From Cymbidium sinense (Eukaryota > Streptophyta > Magnoliopsida > Asparagales > Orchidaceae), in the NCBI GenBank assembly GCA_021442155.1, contig CM038218.1:58680268-58744267 (forward strand): 64,000 nt of DNA, written 5' to 3'. Below, in pieces: positions 39,775 through 51,529 of this stretch (its first letter is position 1; each line of letters opens with the position of its first letter). The notes beneath the pieces are model-generated. The model saw only the letters and a program-made list of their open reading frames with translations. It had not been told where the DNA came from and made no database searches. A program made the position numbers and the translations under genes.

Positions 39775-40837
39775 CATCTTCTTTTTCTTTATGCATTTTA
39801 ACATTGAGGAGAGGTGTACTATATTGAAAGATAGAATTCACCACCCTATAATGGACCTAATCACCTCAACAAGGATTCCTAAGGATAATGGGTTTGCATA
39901 TGTACCAGAGATTCTTCTCCTACTTCACATGGAAAAATAAAATAGGATACATTTTAAATCGGGTTCATTAAGTTCCCTACAGGCAAGCCCCCATAGTTAA
40001 CTACGTCATAAGGAATGAGATCCCTTAAAAATACTCTCAATTAAGATAAATGATCATTCTCTTCAAAGATTTCAACATATAGGACTATCAATCGATTTGT
40101 TTATTTTGAAAGATCAAATGGGATTGATCAAAGAGAAGGAGTTATTATCGAAGCCAAAAGGAAGATAAGTAGGAGATGCCCACGATGCTAGGAAACCTAG
40201 AGAGCATCTCAAACTATCCTATAATTGGGCTTTAAATTTTTGAAATTGATTTAATTTGTTTATTTTGACTCAGGCTATTAAGATTCATATGCCTAATGCA
40301 TGAGATTATTAGCCAAAATCAACGAGAAGGGAGGAGGTGTGTTTCCACCATGGTTCTCAAAGGTCAAGCTAAGTTTCTCTGGCAAAGGTGAAAGCCCTCC
40401 AATTAAGAGTGAAAATAATATGCATTTGTGCATGATGTTATAAAAGAAGTACTCATCCAGTTAAGGGGTTGCTAAATCTTTTATCTTAATGTTTAGCCTA
40501 AACTTTAGGTGAGGTTCTGAGTTCTCTATTTTTAATTTTGAGTTGTTAAATTTGGTAAAAGTTTTACTTTTCCCTAAGAGCCTAATCCACATCTAGGCCA
40601 TACATAAAGAAAGGAAAAAACTAAGAAAAGGATGCCACTTAATACCCAAGCTAAATAAATTATCAATCAATTTATAAAGCTAATCGAAAAGAATAAGAGG
40701 TCATTATGGTCGGATACCACCACACAAACTCGAAAAATAAATTGGGTAGCCGAGATCTACCCTTATACAACCCGGATTACAAATGAATTAAATACAATTA
40801 AGCAAGGAATTCATTGTTATGGGGTCTTCAAGCTTCA

Positions 40838-40905
40838 TTTCTTTGTTCTTCTTTTCTTCTTTCTTCTTCTTTTCTTCTTTCTTCTTTGGTTCTTCTTTTG
40901 GATGG
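40838..40905 (+). repeat. CTT-rich tract (M6)
   Basis: TTCTTC/TTTCTTC pyrimidine tract at the conserved position. Confidence 0.85.
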
Positions 40906-43900
40906 TTGGAAGGTGGATGCTCCAAAGGCTTCACATGGTGCATAAGATAAAATCTTATGACCAATGTGAAGCCTAATCCCCATAACAATCATTCCAATCC
41001 TAATTGCAAAATTTACATGAAAAGGAAAAGTAAATCTAGCTAACACCTGCAAAATAAAGGTTAGTTAAATAAACCACCAAATCTCAAGAATGTATATTGG
41101 ACTTATCACCCCACACATGGGTGACTAAGTCCACCTGGCCTATTGGATTATATTTGGGGGTATAAGCACCTGCACAATAAGGGCATTTATATTTTTATTT
41201 ATTACAATGCCCCTTAAGCATAATCCCATGCAGAAGACAATGGTTAGATTAAGATCGCCCTACCATTCATTATACGCACAAACATCCTAACATCCATACT
41301 AAAATATATATCACAAAATAAAAGTAAGCATCAAATCACCACGCTCTAACCTAAAGCTAAAAAGTGACTTAAATGTGTGTGCTTTGAGGTTTGTGTGGTA
41401 TGCTATGACTTTAAGTTAGAATTTTCTAACTGTGAAGCATGTTCAACTTAGAGGAGGGTTTCATTTAAGTGATTTAATTATTTTGGGTTAATTTTATTTC
41501 ATGTTTTGATTGGGTTCAAGTGAATCCTACAATTAATTACTAAGTTATGAAGAGAGAGAAAGAGAAGAGGATTTCTCTTTCCTTCCCTAACCTAAGTAGT
41601 TTCTAAAGTGGATTCATATTTTTAGTTTTATTTAGTGAATATTTTTATTAAGTGTTTTAATTAATCCTAAATTTAGATGAACTCTAAACAAACTTATTCA
41701 AAAATAAAGATATTTTAAGATTAAATAAAATGAACCAAATTTACAAAACATACATCACTTCATTTCTTTCTCAACATGTATAACATGCATATGAATGAGT
41801 CCTAAACATATCTATACATACAAATGAGAATGTTTAACACACTTTATGATGCATACTAAGTAGTTTATTTTAAGAAAATTTAGATGTTTATGATGCATGA
41901 TTTTCATTAAGTAGCAAAGGGATTTCCTATCCAACTTTCACATGCACATATGAATGTATGAAAGGCATAAGTGAGTACGTGCCATTGTTAACTAGAGGTG
42001 TAAGGTACAAGACCTACTTAGGGCTACTTAAATCCTCGTAACCTCAGAGTTTTCTAGACAAATATACCACTTTCCTTAAATACAAACATGTGTACAAAAG
42101 AAATGAATGGAAAAGAAAAAAAATGTAAAAATTTGTATTGATTGATTTCATTTTATTTATGTAATTTATATGTGCAAGTATAGGTATCCTTCTTAAGTGA
42201 TAGTATAGGAATGAATAGGATATGAAATTAGGCAATGTTAGGTTCTTTTCAAATGAATCATACACTTGTCAAATCCTATTCAAAACTATACTAAAAGAGA
42301 AGATAAGGAAAACCTACACTAAGCATATCCTTATATTTTTACTCACATGCAAACCCATAAGTAAGATATAAATAATACACTTTTAGTTTTGATAATTGAT
42401 TCATATATTTTGAAAATAATTTGAATTTAATAGTGATAATAGTTACTCATATTCTTACTTTAGCCAACACATGCAATTTGACATATAGGAAATATTTTCA
42501 TTTTAAATTTGAATTTTGAAAAGCATGGATGCATGAAACCATATGACACACATTCACTTCAATTAAATCATAAAGATAATCTTATGAAATAAGAAAGTTT
42601 AAAATAAATCAAAGTTTGTTTAATATGAATTTTGTTTGATTTAGAAATTGATTGAATTTTGAAAATGTAAATTAAGTTTGCTATTCCTAACCCATTCCCA
42701 CATGTGTTTGATATTTTGTTCAATTTTTAGATGATTAGATTCATTTTATATTTTGATTAGGTTAAGGTATGAATTAAACATATTAATTAACCCTTACTTA
42801 CGCCACCTTAGCATAGTTAATCAAGTAATTATGAGCCAATGAGATGACATAAAACCTCACAAAGAATTTAAATTTGCAATGCAACTAGGAAGAAAGGGGC
42901 CTAATGCAATTTAGCTCATGATTAATGATTAATTAAACCAAGGGGTTTAACTTAAGTAATTTCAAAACACCCCTCACACATATGAGTTAGTTTTGATTTT
43001 TTTAATTGAAATTAGGCTCTTGAACACCTAAGCATCTACCCAAAGTAGATTAATTAAGTTATGAAAAGTTTTATAAATTTTAATAAATTAATTAAGAGGG
43101 TAATTAGTGAATTAGCCCTTAATTAAGAGAGGATTAAGGAAGGAAAAGGGGGTTTAAGGAATAGCATAAGAGAAATGCCCCCACATTATTCCCTAATCCT
43201 CCTATTCACTGAAGCAAACCTTAATCAACTTCAACAAAGGATTAAAATACTAATCAAACCCTTAATTAACTTAAATTACATAAGGGGGTAATTAGGAAAT
43301 GAATTTGTAATTTCTCTAATTCAGCCACCAATAAATCCCAAGAAAATTAAGGGAGGCAGAAGTCATCTCCCAAAATATACTCAAGAAGTTTGAGATTAAT
43401 TAGTGGATTAATTAGGGAGTAATTAGCAAATTAATATTTTTAATAAAAGGAAAAATCAGAGAAAGATAATACTCAAAATTCATTAAAACTAAATTTAGAA
43501 TATTCTAGATTGAATTATCTTTCAGTGGCAATTTACCTCATATTTTTTTTGATTTTCCTTTAGAGAGATATGAATTTTTGAAGTTTAGAGGATTAATTAG
43601 AACTATTTAAAACTTGATTAATCCCTTAATCTAATCGGTGCGCCATGCAAGAGCTGACTCGGATGCGCTTTACATGTGGAAGACGCTGAGCGGTAACTTA
43701 AACATCTTGTCGTAACACCACGTGGAGGTGACGCTACACTGTTTGGTATCCATCGTTCGATCAAGGATTGAATGATTAGGAATTAATCTATGGTTAAGAG
43801 GGATAAAATCATATCTAAAATGTGCGTTTAATCTCAGCCTTCCATCTAAAACCTGCGGATGGACCGTCCATGTTCTAGGCTTTGATCTATCCTTACCAAA

Positions 43901-44134
43901 GCCTGTGATCCATGGGGACCGTCCATGTTCTAGGCTTTGATCTGAGCTCGATTGAGCTTGGATTGGGATGAAACTTTGCACACACCATCTAACTTTAATG
44001 GCAATCACATCTAACGGTTGAAATCTCATGCCATTAAAATTTCTTTCATAAAGGACCAACACACATGGATTTTAGTGATTGGAAAATGTCTAACCTCGCC
44101 GGAGGTGATCACCGCACTCGATTCCCTTGGAGGA

Positions 44135-44157
44135 GCTTCGTCTGGTTAAGACGAAGC
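44135..44157. other. Conserved hairpin A (M6)
   Basis: Perfect 9-bp stem GCTTCGTCT / AGACGAAGC with loop GGTTA. Loop sequence differs from M5 (CAACT) while the stem is identical. Confidence 0.8.
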
Positions 44158-44505
44158 TGTGGTGAAAGTATTAGCTCTTGAGGTTAAGTGGATAGCTCTA
44201 TGGACTGACCCATCCTTAGTTTCCTTGCAGCTTTGATTGAAGTAGATCTCCCCTTGCCTTTGGAACTTGGGAGAGAGCTTGGGAAAGCTTGACTTGACCC
44301 TCTGGTGGAGTGTGTAAAGGAAATTTGTTTGAATTGGAGTGTGGAGAAAGTTTGCAAATCAATGGAGCTCCCTTATTTTCACTTAAGGAAAACTGAGAAT
44401 GACAAATTCAAAATTCTTCTAGGAAGCTCAGGATCACTCAAGAATGGTTCCTAACACTCTCCCTTGCTCAATTGAATTATCCTCTGTTGGAATTGAAGTG
44501 AATTA

Positions 44506-44524
44506 GGGGGAGTATATCTCCCCC
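44506..44524. other. Conserved hairpin B (M6)
   Basis: GGGGGAGTATATCTCCCCC, identical to M1, M3 and M4. Confidence 0.8.
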
Positions 44525-44989
44525 TATGGCAATCAGACGGCCAAAGCTCTATTTGCCATTTTGATCCAATTGACCTTAGGCAATGGGTTGTTTGGTTTGT
44601 TTGAAGCTTGCACATGATCGGTTTGGGCTAGGGAGTGGAGTGGTAATTTCTCATGTGCTTCAAATTGAGTGGGAGCATGATTCCCATGTGGCCAATTTGA
44701 GCTATGTGCTCGATTTTGGCCATGGGTCAAGTTGGGCTAACCCAAACCCATTGAGTTGGGTGCACCACCCCTTCATAGGATTCACTTGACCTATCAGGAA
44801 GGTATCAAGTAGGTATGAAGAGGACTTGACCAAATTCCCCATGGATTTGACCAAAATTTATTCTATGGCCTAGGGGTAGAATGGTCATATGGCTAATTTT
44901 TGAATTTGAATTTGTTGGGTATGTTGAGAAAATGGGTTTGGCCAAGTTTCATTAGATTTGGAGTTCATTTGGTATGGTTTGGCTCATGT

Positions 44990-45680
44990 TGACCCATTTA
45001 GGTCAAAATGGGTCAACGTGGGTCAAGTTGACCAATTGGTCAAATTGGATCAAACCAAGGGTTGGGTCAAGTTCATATGATCATTTGAAATAGTTTGGTG
45101 GCTTTGGTTTGATTCAATTTGGTTTAGGTTTGAATTTGGTTCATATGACTTCATTTAGGTCAAATGGGTCAAGTTGACCAATTTGACCCATTTGACCTAT
45201 TTGAGCTAGGTCATGGTAGGTTTAAGTTTGGTTAGTCACATGAAGTGGATTGGTATCTTTGTTTCCAATCAATTTTGGTTAAGTTTGAATTTGGCTCAAC
45301 ATGATCCTTTAGGTCAAGTTGGATTCAAGGTCAATTGAGCTAGGTTAGGTATAGTTGGCTAATTGAGGCTTTGGTCAAGTTCAACAAGTGATTTGGAATG
45401 AACTTGACCCATTGATTTCAATTAATTTGGCTTAGATCAAGTTTTGACACATTTTGACTTTTTAGGTCAAGTTGGGTCAACTTGGGTCAAGTGGCCAATT
45501 GGGCTAGGTTAGCTCAAATGTTGACTTGGTCAACCCTTAGGTTTGACTTGGTTTGACCCAATTTGATTGATTGATCATCTCATGATGATTGTTGATCATG
45601 AGGCATGTGGGTTTGACCAATTGGTTAGGATTAGAATTTAGCTTATAAAGGTACTTTAGGTTACTTTGGGTCAAGTGAGC
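44990..45680 (+). repeat. TTGACC/GGTCAA hexamer field (M6)
   Basis: Same hexamer field as M1; dense at 44,990-45,200, sparser toward 45,680 where internal deletions relative to M1 are apparent. Confidence 0.75.
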
Positions 45681-46105
45681 CTAAGTAGTCAAATGACATA
45701 GTCAATACTTGATTTGAGTTTGATTGAACTTGTATATGGACTTATGATTGAAATATAAATCCATTTGCAAGTGGTTTGAAGTCAAATGGGTTTTGATTCA
45801 TTTGATAATTTCATATTCAAAGGAAGAGCATGGATGGATTTGGGGTTTGATTTTTTGAATTGAGTTTTGGTTTAGTGATTGAAGTTTGTATTTATATTTG
45901 GATTCATGATTATAGAGTTGATTGATCATGAAAAAAAATCAAGAGTTTGGTTTGATTTGAAATTTAATTGGCTAAGTTCAAGATTTTGACTTAAAAGACT
46001 TAGGTGGGATTTTGAATCGATTTGAGCTTGATTTTTAGAAGTGGTTTTTATTGTTTGAATTTATATTTCATTTATATATGTGATTTTAAATGAATCATGA
46101 GAAAA

Positions 46106-46462
46106 TTTGATGAATTTGAAACCCAGATAATATATGTATCGTTTCTAGGTAAATTCGATGTTCCGGATTCAATGGCGTAATCCGTTTCGCGATCGAAAAT
46201 TGTTTGATTAAAGTCGGTGCCAAATCGAGTCAATTTTGGTTCAAAATTGCACACCGTTGATTCTAACCGCTCGACATTCGCGCGGACTCATCCGAATTGG
46301 GTGCAGACAGTCTTGTTTAATAGGTTTCGATGTTTTGATGCTAACAACATGATCATTTTTATGAACGGAGGTTGTTTGGGCATCGTCGCAGCTTCTCGAC
46401 CTCGGTGTTCGCGTAGGCGCATTGACGGATTTCCTTCTTGATCGGTCGATCGTCGAATTATG

Positions 46463-46524
<62 letters not shown>

Positions 46525-46677
46525 GATGAATTCTATTATTCATGATATGAGGTCCGTCTCGATCGGAGATCATTTCGACTAGTTTTGGTGATGTCGAGTG
46601 TATTTCAGAGGCCGTCGATCCGGTTTATCGAATTTCCGGCTCGACTCAACTTATGTAGTAGACATTGAGGTCAACAG
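46106..46677 (-). mobile_element. Distal-end fragment of the giant repeat, copy M7
   Basis: About 570 bp colinear with M5 37,075-37,623, in the same orientation as M5, ending in a perfect TGAGGTCAACA (46,667-46,677). It is CpG-rich where M5 is decayed: for example CGTTTCGCGATCG here versus CGTTTCACGATTG in M5, and ATTCGCGCGGA versus AATCGTGCAGA. It is joined directly to the interrupted M6 on its left and abuts a truncated MITE on its right. Possibly the youngest or least methylated copy. Confidence 0.75.
46464..46523. repeat. (AT)n microsatellite in M7
   Basis: AT run at the same site as the shorter run of M5 (37,419), with a single G interruption near the end. Confidence 0.95.
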
Positions 46678-46870
46678 ATATTTTTTTTATATGTTTTTAT
46701 TTTTTATTTTCAAAAATAAATAATATTATTTTTAAAAATACTCAAGATAGCTTTTAGATGTTTTAACTTTTTTTAAAAACAATAATGACCACTAAATATT
46801 ATTGTACTTTAAAATAAAACATAAACAAAATAAAATAAAAATATAAAATAAAAGTGATCCCAAACAGCTC
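46678..46870. mobile_element. MITE, left end missing, abutting M7
   Basis: AT-rich segment closely similar to the right two thirds of the MITE at 48,958-49,232; both share AAAAATAAATAATATTA and end in AAAAGTGATCC. Right terminus GATCCCAAACAGCTC. The expected left terminus (GAGCTGTTTGGGATC) is absent because the sequence begins exactly at the end of M7, so the large element probably inserted into this MITE. Confidence 0.65.
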
Positions 46871-47261
46871 ATAAATAAATCATTATTTTTTTTTACTTTT
46901 CATTGAGCAATTTTATTTATACTATACATTATTTTAAAAAAAAAATAATTTGTAACCAATTTGTGAATGAAAGTTTATGCTTAAATTTTTAATCTTCAGT
47001 TTAATTCCTATGAAATTTAAAATATTATGACCTATAAAATTTGAAAGGTTGTGACCTATAGGACTAAATTCTTTTTTTATGTAAGCTCTAGAGCATCCCT
47101 TATAGCAGCTTATATAAGAAGACATTCTCTAATATATCTAGGCATGAAGAATCATAAACACTTTTTCTCATTTCCTACTCCAAAAACTCAAGCTCTTTCC
47201 AGAGTTTAAAGTATTCTGATGACAGAGACAAGACACCTATTCGAGTTCCCGTCATAATTTT
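46871..47261. other. AT-rich intergenic sequence
   Basis: About 390 bp of AT-rich DNA between a MITE and a LINE remnant. The final part (about 47,210-47,261) may already belong to the LINE. No gene, hairpin or recognisable repeat otherwise. Confidence 0.5.
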
Positions 47262-47563
47262 TACTCTTAGAGATAAAATACGAAATGAGTATATTCAGAA
47301 AAAAGTTTAAGTAGCTCCAGTGACAAATAAGATTAGAGAGAGTCACCTTAAATGATTTGGCTATATAAAGCATCAGCCGTCCGATGACCCGATTAGGAGA
47401 GTATACGCATCATATTTGCCTTATATTAAAAAAGGTAGAGGTAGACCTAAAAAGACTTAGTTAAGATGTATAAAAAATGACTTTAATATACTTAAATAAA
47501 ATGAGAATTTTACATATCGTAGGATATAATGAAGATGAAGGCTTGTTGTTATTATAAGCCCAA
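47262..47563 (+). pseudogene. RTE-clade LINE 3' end, second copy
   Basis: Carboxy end of a plant RTE-type reverse-transcriptase ORF followed by its 3' tail. One frame reads RDKIRNEYIQKKV, then VAPVTNKIRESHLKWFGY, then LPYIKKGRGRPKKT, with internal stops. Ends with GGCTTGTTGTTATT, as in the copy at 11,705. Homologous to that copy but better preserved in the LKWFGY segment, which is broken in the first. Truncated at the 5' side, as usual for LINEs, and inactive. Confidence 0.85.
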
Positions 47564-48957
47564 TTTGATTTTACTCATAATAATTTCTCTGAGAAAAGCT
47601 CATGATATCCTCAAGTATTGCTAAATATAGTGAAACTTGTTACACGCTAAAAATCACCATGCAGAGAAGTTCCTTCATAAATCCAAAGACACATAGATTC
47701 AAGAAATAACAAGAAAACTCTGTGAATTTTACTAAAAATCTAAAAGAGAAACCAAAATTAAGAAAAGCTTTCACTATGATCCGTTGAGACAAGATCTTCC
47801 ATGATGTAATCAGAGATGAGAATAATAACTACGCGACAACGATCGTACAGTAAATGCAAGAAGATGATGTAAGTGGAGCAATCGCCGGAATGGAATAATC
47901 TCACGTAAATATAGAACAATCAGAAAAAATGTAAGGAACAATCACTAGTAGAAATGTAGGGAATAAAACTATTAGAAAGAAACTACTTAAAACACAAGCT
48001 TTAACTTCCAAAGTAAAAAATTCAATTTTTATTTATTTTCATTCAATATTTTAATCATTGTTGAATGATGATCCATTGGTACTATGGGATTCTGAAGAGG
48101 CATATCTGCTACAAACTCTTGCAGCTTGTTCCTACCAATCAACCATGTGAGCCAAGTTCATAGCATTGCTGCTAATAATATTTCATAATGTGTTCATAAT
48201 GACAGTGAATGCCGCCATGCTTCTGTTTGTCTTTTGATGAGCTTGTGGGGCAGCCCAGTGGAAGGAATTCTGATTTTGGTCTGCTGCTGTAATCGCCTCT
48301 GTGTATTATAATTTTATTTGATTGAATTTTTCATATTTTGAATTTGTCACAAATTGATATGTGATTTTTTTAAAAAATATTTATAAATTAATCATCTAAA
48401 ATATATATATTTACAATTTAATCACTTTGATTTTTTTTTTTTTTGAACTGAGTCTCATATTTTATGCATGTCATGATCAAATTATTAAAAAATTTATTAA
48501 AATAAAAAATAATGATTGAGCTGTTATTATGAATTTTAATATTTGAATATCAATTTAAAGTTTTGATGTTGAAAATAATTAGTTTATAAATATATAAGAA
48601 TAGTATGATATTGTATGAAAAAGCTCACTTTTTAAATTTAATTGAATTTTTCAGCATTTTTTACATTTATCAAATGCGAAGGCACGTATGATTATTTGAA
48701 GTACGAAAATAAGTTTTTAAAATTGTAAATTTATTAAAATTTATTATTTAATTGAATGTGCTTAGAAACTTATATGAGTTTTAAAGCGAACAAATTATTT
48801 GAGGATTCCTAAGTGATGATTTTCTTAATTTGTAATGAAAATAAAATTATTATTATTATTTAAATTTTGAATTGTGAGGTAATCAATGAAGACTCTTCTC
48901 TTCAGTTTTGAAACTCATTTAGAAACAGATCAAAAATAAAAATTATTATTTATTTAG
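47564..48957. other. Intergenic region, possible exon relic
   Basis: About 1.4 kb, mostly AT-rich and without recognised repeats. The exception is 48,060-48,300, with more balanced composition: its minus strand has a stop-free stretch reading TWLIGRNKLQEFVADMPLQN and beyond, which looks protein-like, but I cannot assign it to a family and it has no clear start or splice sites. The rest appears empty. Confidence 0.3.
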
Positions 48958-49232
48958 GAGTTATTTGGGATTAATTTTATTTTTTATTTTTTATTTTTAT
49001 TTTTCTGTTATTTTTAAAAATATATTTATTTAGAATATTTTTATGTGATTTTATTTTTTTGTTTTTAAAAATAAATAATATTAATTTTAAAAATATTTAA
49101 AATTATTTTTTAGATATTTAGAGTATTTTAAAAATAATAATTACAATCAAATAAATTTATTTTTAAGAAAAATATAAATAAAATAAAATTAAATTAAAAA
49201 TAAAAAATAAATAAAAGTGATCCGAAATGGCA
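48958..49232. mobile_element. MITE with degenerate terminal inverted repeats
   Basis: About 275-bp AT-rich inverted-repeat element. Left end GAGTTATTTGGGATTAATTT; right end ATCCGAAATGGCAC, whose complement GTGCCATTTCGGATCACTTT aligns with the left end. The two halves are near-complementary along most of their length, giving a long foldback. Related copies at 46,678-46,870 and 54,052-54,172. Superfamily and target duplication not resolved; non-coding. Confidence 0.6.
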
Positions 49233-49982
49233 CTTTAATTTTTTAAGTTTATATAAGAGATATAATGAGAAGTGAACATCAGACATGATTGATTGATTTA
49301 CGGGTCTAAGTTTATCCAATAAATTAATGGACATCAAACATCATCTTTTAAAATTATATTTTTTTAGAAAAAATTTACATTTATATTACACAATTTTATG
49401 TATTTACATAAACAAGACTTAGATTTTATATTTTTTATATATAATAGTTTTTTTATGTATTTTAAAATTAGTAATTTAGCCATTTTTAGAGTGATATTAT
49501 TTGAAAATATTAAAATTTAGATATTAAATATATAAATATGTAAATAATATGTAATATGTCTATAAATCTCTCTTCCATTTCCCAACAGATTATTTCATGC
49601 CAGTAATTAATCTTGATATATTTCAGCAATACCGTTTATGAAGAGGTCAAGCTGATAGGTGAGAAACTTGGGAATGTAGTAATTTGTCCAACTAAGAGGG
49701 AGGATATTGCATAAACGTTCAGCATAATATTAATAATTACATATTTGTCGAAATTATTAGAGTGTTTGGGTGTAAGCATAACTTCTACTCTTGTGTGTGA
49801 CGCGAAATTAAAGGAGAAAAAAAATATAAGAAATGCATAAAGAATAAATATTAATAAAGAATCTGATTGAAATAATTGTAGTAGTAAAATAATAATAATA
49901 ATAATAGATTTATTAAGGAAGAAGTTAGTTATTATAACTTTTTATTACTTAAAAAAAATCAGGCAACAGTTTCTATACTCTG
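49233..49982. other. AT-rich intergenic sequence left of the MULE
   Basis: About 750 bp of very AT-rich DNA, with an AAT run near 49,889-49,906. No gene or promoter signal that I can support. Confidence 0.5.
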
Positions 49983-49991
49983 CCCGATCAC
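49983..49991. repeat. MULE target-site duplication, left
   Basis: CCCGATCAC, identical to 54,952-54,960. Confidence 0.88.
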
Positions 49992-50062
49992 GACTTAATT
50001 TTTAAATTAATCCTACTTAAAATCGTAATTAGCTAATTAGACCTTAAAAAAAAAATTTAGTA
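49992..50062 (+). repeat. MULE left terminal inverted repeat
   Basis: About 70 bp that match the complement of 54,882-54,951 with few differences, including the shared block CGTAATTAGCTAATTAG. Weaker similarity may continue inward to about 50,100. Confidence 0.88.
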
Positions 50063-50128
50063 AATGTCGAATGGCTACCGATCGTGCTACCAGATCACAT
50101 GAAATTATTTTAAAACGAACGAGAGATC

Positions 50129-50131
<3 letters not shown>

Positions 50132-50168
<37 letters not shown>
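50132..50168 (+). repeat. (CT)n microsatellite in MULE
   Basis: About 18 CT units just inside the left terminal repeat. Confidence 0.95.
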
Positions 50169-50171
<3 letters not shown>

Positions 50172-50307
50172 TTCCCCTAAATGCCCTTCAGCCACCGTGA
50201 ACGCCGTCTGTTCACGCTTCCCTGCTGCCATCCTGACCACCGCCGATCCGAAGCGTTTTGCGGAAAAGGTTTTGTTTGTTTTTTTTTCCAAAATGAAAGG
50301 ATAATAT

Positions 50308-50515
50308 GTAGATCTAATTTGTGATATGTTGTGGATCTAATTTCTTTGTGGATCTTACTTTTTTTGTGGATCTAATTTTTTTGTGGAGCTGACATGTTGT
50401 GGATCTAATTTGTGTATCTTTTTTTGTAGATCTAATTTATTGTAGTATGTTTAGGTATGCATATTGTGGATCTAATTGATTTTGTGTGTCTCTTATATTT
50501 TGTGTGTCTCTTATG
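50308..50515 (+). repeat. TGGATCTAATTT minisatellite in MULE
   Basis: At least seven degenerate copies of a TGT(G/A)GATCTAATTT word with variable T-rich spacers, located between the terminal repeat and the transposase. Probably a subterminal repeat array of the element; subterminal repeats can bind transposase in some DNA transposons, which is not shown here. Confidence 0.7.
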
Positions 50516-51529
50516 TTACAATTATGAAAAAGGCACTTACCTTTCTCATCTCATATAAGTTGATCAACTCCTAACTTTTGCTGTTGTTAAGTATGATAAT
50601 GTTCATATATTAATTTAACTCATAAACTAATTTTTTTTAGTGAATAAAAACTAGCTTAATATATCTTAATTTAAATTTAATTAAGATTTAACTTTGAATT
50701 GAGTAAAGTAGATGAATAATTAATCAACGGTTATCTAAAATCTATATATTTTAGAAATCATTCAGCTATAATTTTAGTAATGATATATTTACACATTTTT
50801 TTCATTTTATGCTAAAAAGTAAAACAAAATAATATGCAATACAATATGTAAAAAAATAGTGTGTTGTTACAGTGTATAAAAAAATAATGTTCAACTTCAA
50901 AAACATTTTTTCTATGTATTAAACTTAAAAATATGATACCTTTAACACATGTGTTTTGTAGTTTACTCAAATGAATCATTAAAAGTTAAATTTATAGTTT
51001 CATTCCTCATTGTTCTCATTGTCCTCATCTTCAAACTAAATAATGTCCTTATAATCAACATTAGTATCATGCGAGCTTATTACTTGCTCAACATTATCAA
51101 CTGGAAGTCCAAAACCCTATGTCCTCTTCTTGATAAGAAAATTTAAATGAGTTTTGAACTTCAACTATTATTTTAGGTTTGATCTTAATTTCCAGCACCC
51201 AATGCCATTTCTCTCTTACTCTTCCAAGATATATTAGGTAATAAACGGCTTAATGTGCAAAATAAATGGATTGAATTTAGCATATTTTATACACAACTTC
51301 ACTTCAGTGATCTCATTTGAATTATGTTGTCCTTATTCTTATATTACACATAAGATCAAACCAATTTCTATATCGTATATGAATCCAGTCGTTTTTGTGA
51401 GTAATAGGTAGCATCTCGCATCTTCTATATCATAAATGAATACAATAATTTTATTTCTCCATAATTAAATTATTTGCATTTATCAGGTGTGGTGAAACAT
51501 TATTGTTGTTCTGTTATCAGTGGTTAGTG

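Larger units (their letters stand above)
39726..46105 (+). mobile_element. Giant LTR-like repeat, copy M6 (3' truncated)
   Basis: Plus-orientation copy of about 6.4 kb. Begins at hairpin C (39,726-39,774), then CTT tract (40,838-40,905), GC core (43,635-43,745), hairpin A (44,135-44,157), hairpin B (44,506-44,524), TTGACC field (44,990-45,680) and the first unit of the 180-bp array near 46,065. Homology stops at about 46,105 in mid-unit, where sequence switches to the inverted distal module M7, so its last kilobase and terminus are lost. Confidence 0.8.

Noticed and set aside
43670..44062. 130-codon minus-strand ORF in M6
   Set aside because: It lies across the GC core and neighbouring module of the repeat, is not conserved as an ORF in M1-M5, and has no family resemblance. 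The core is simply poorer in stop codons.
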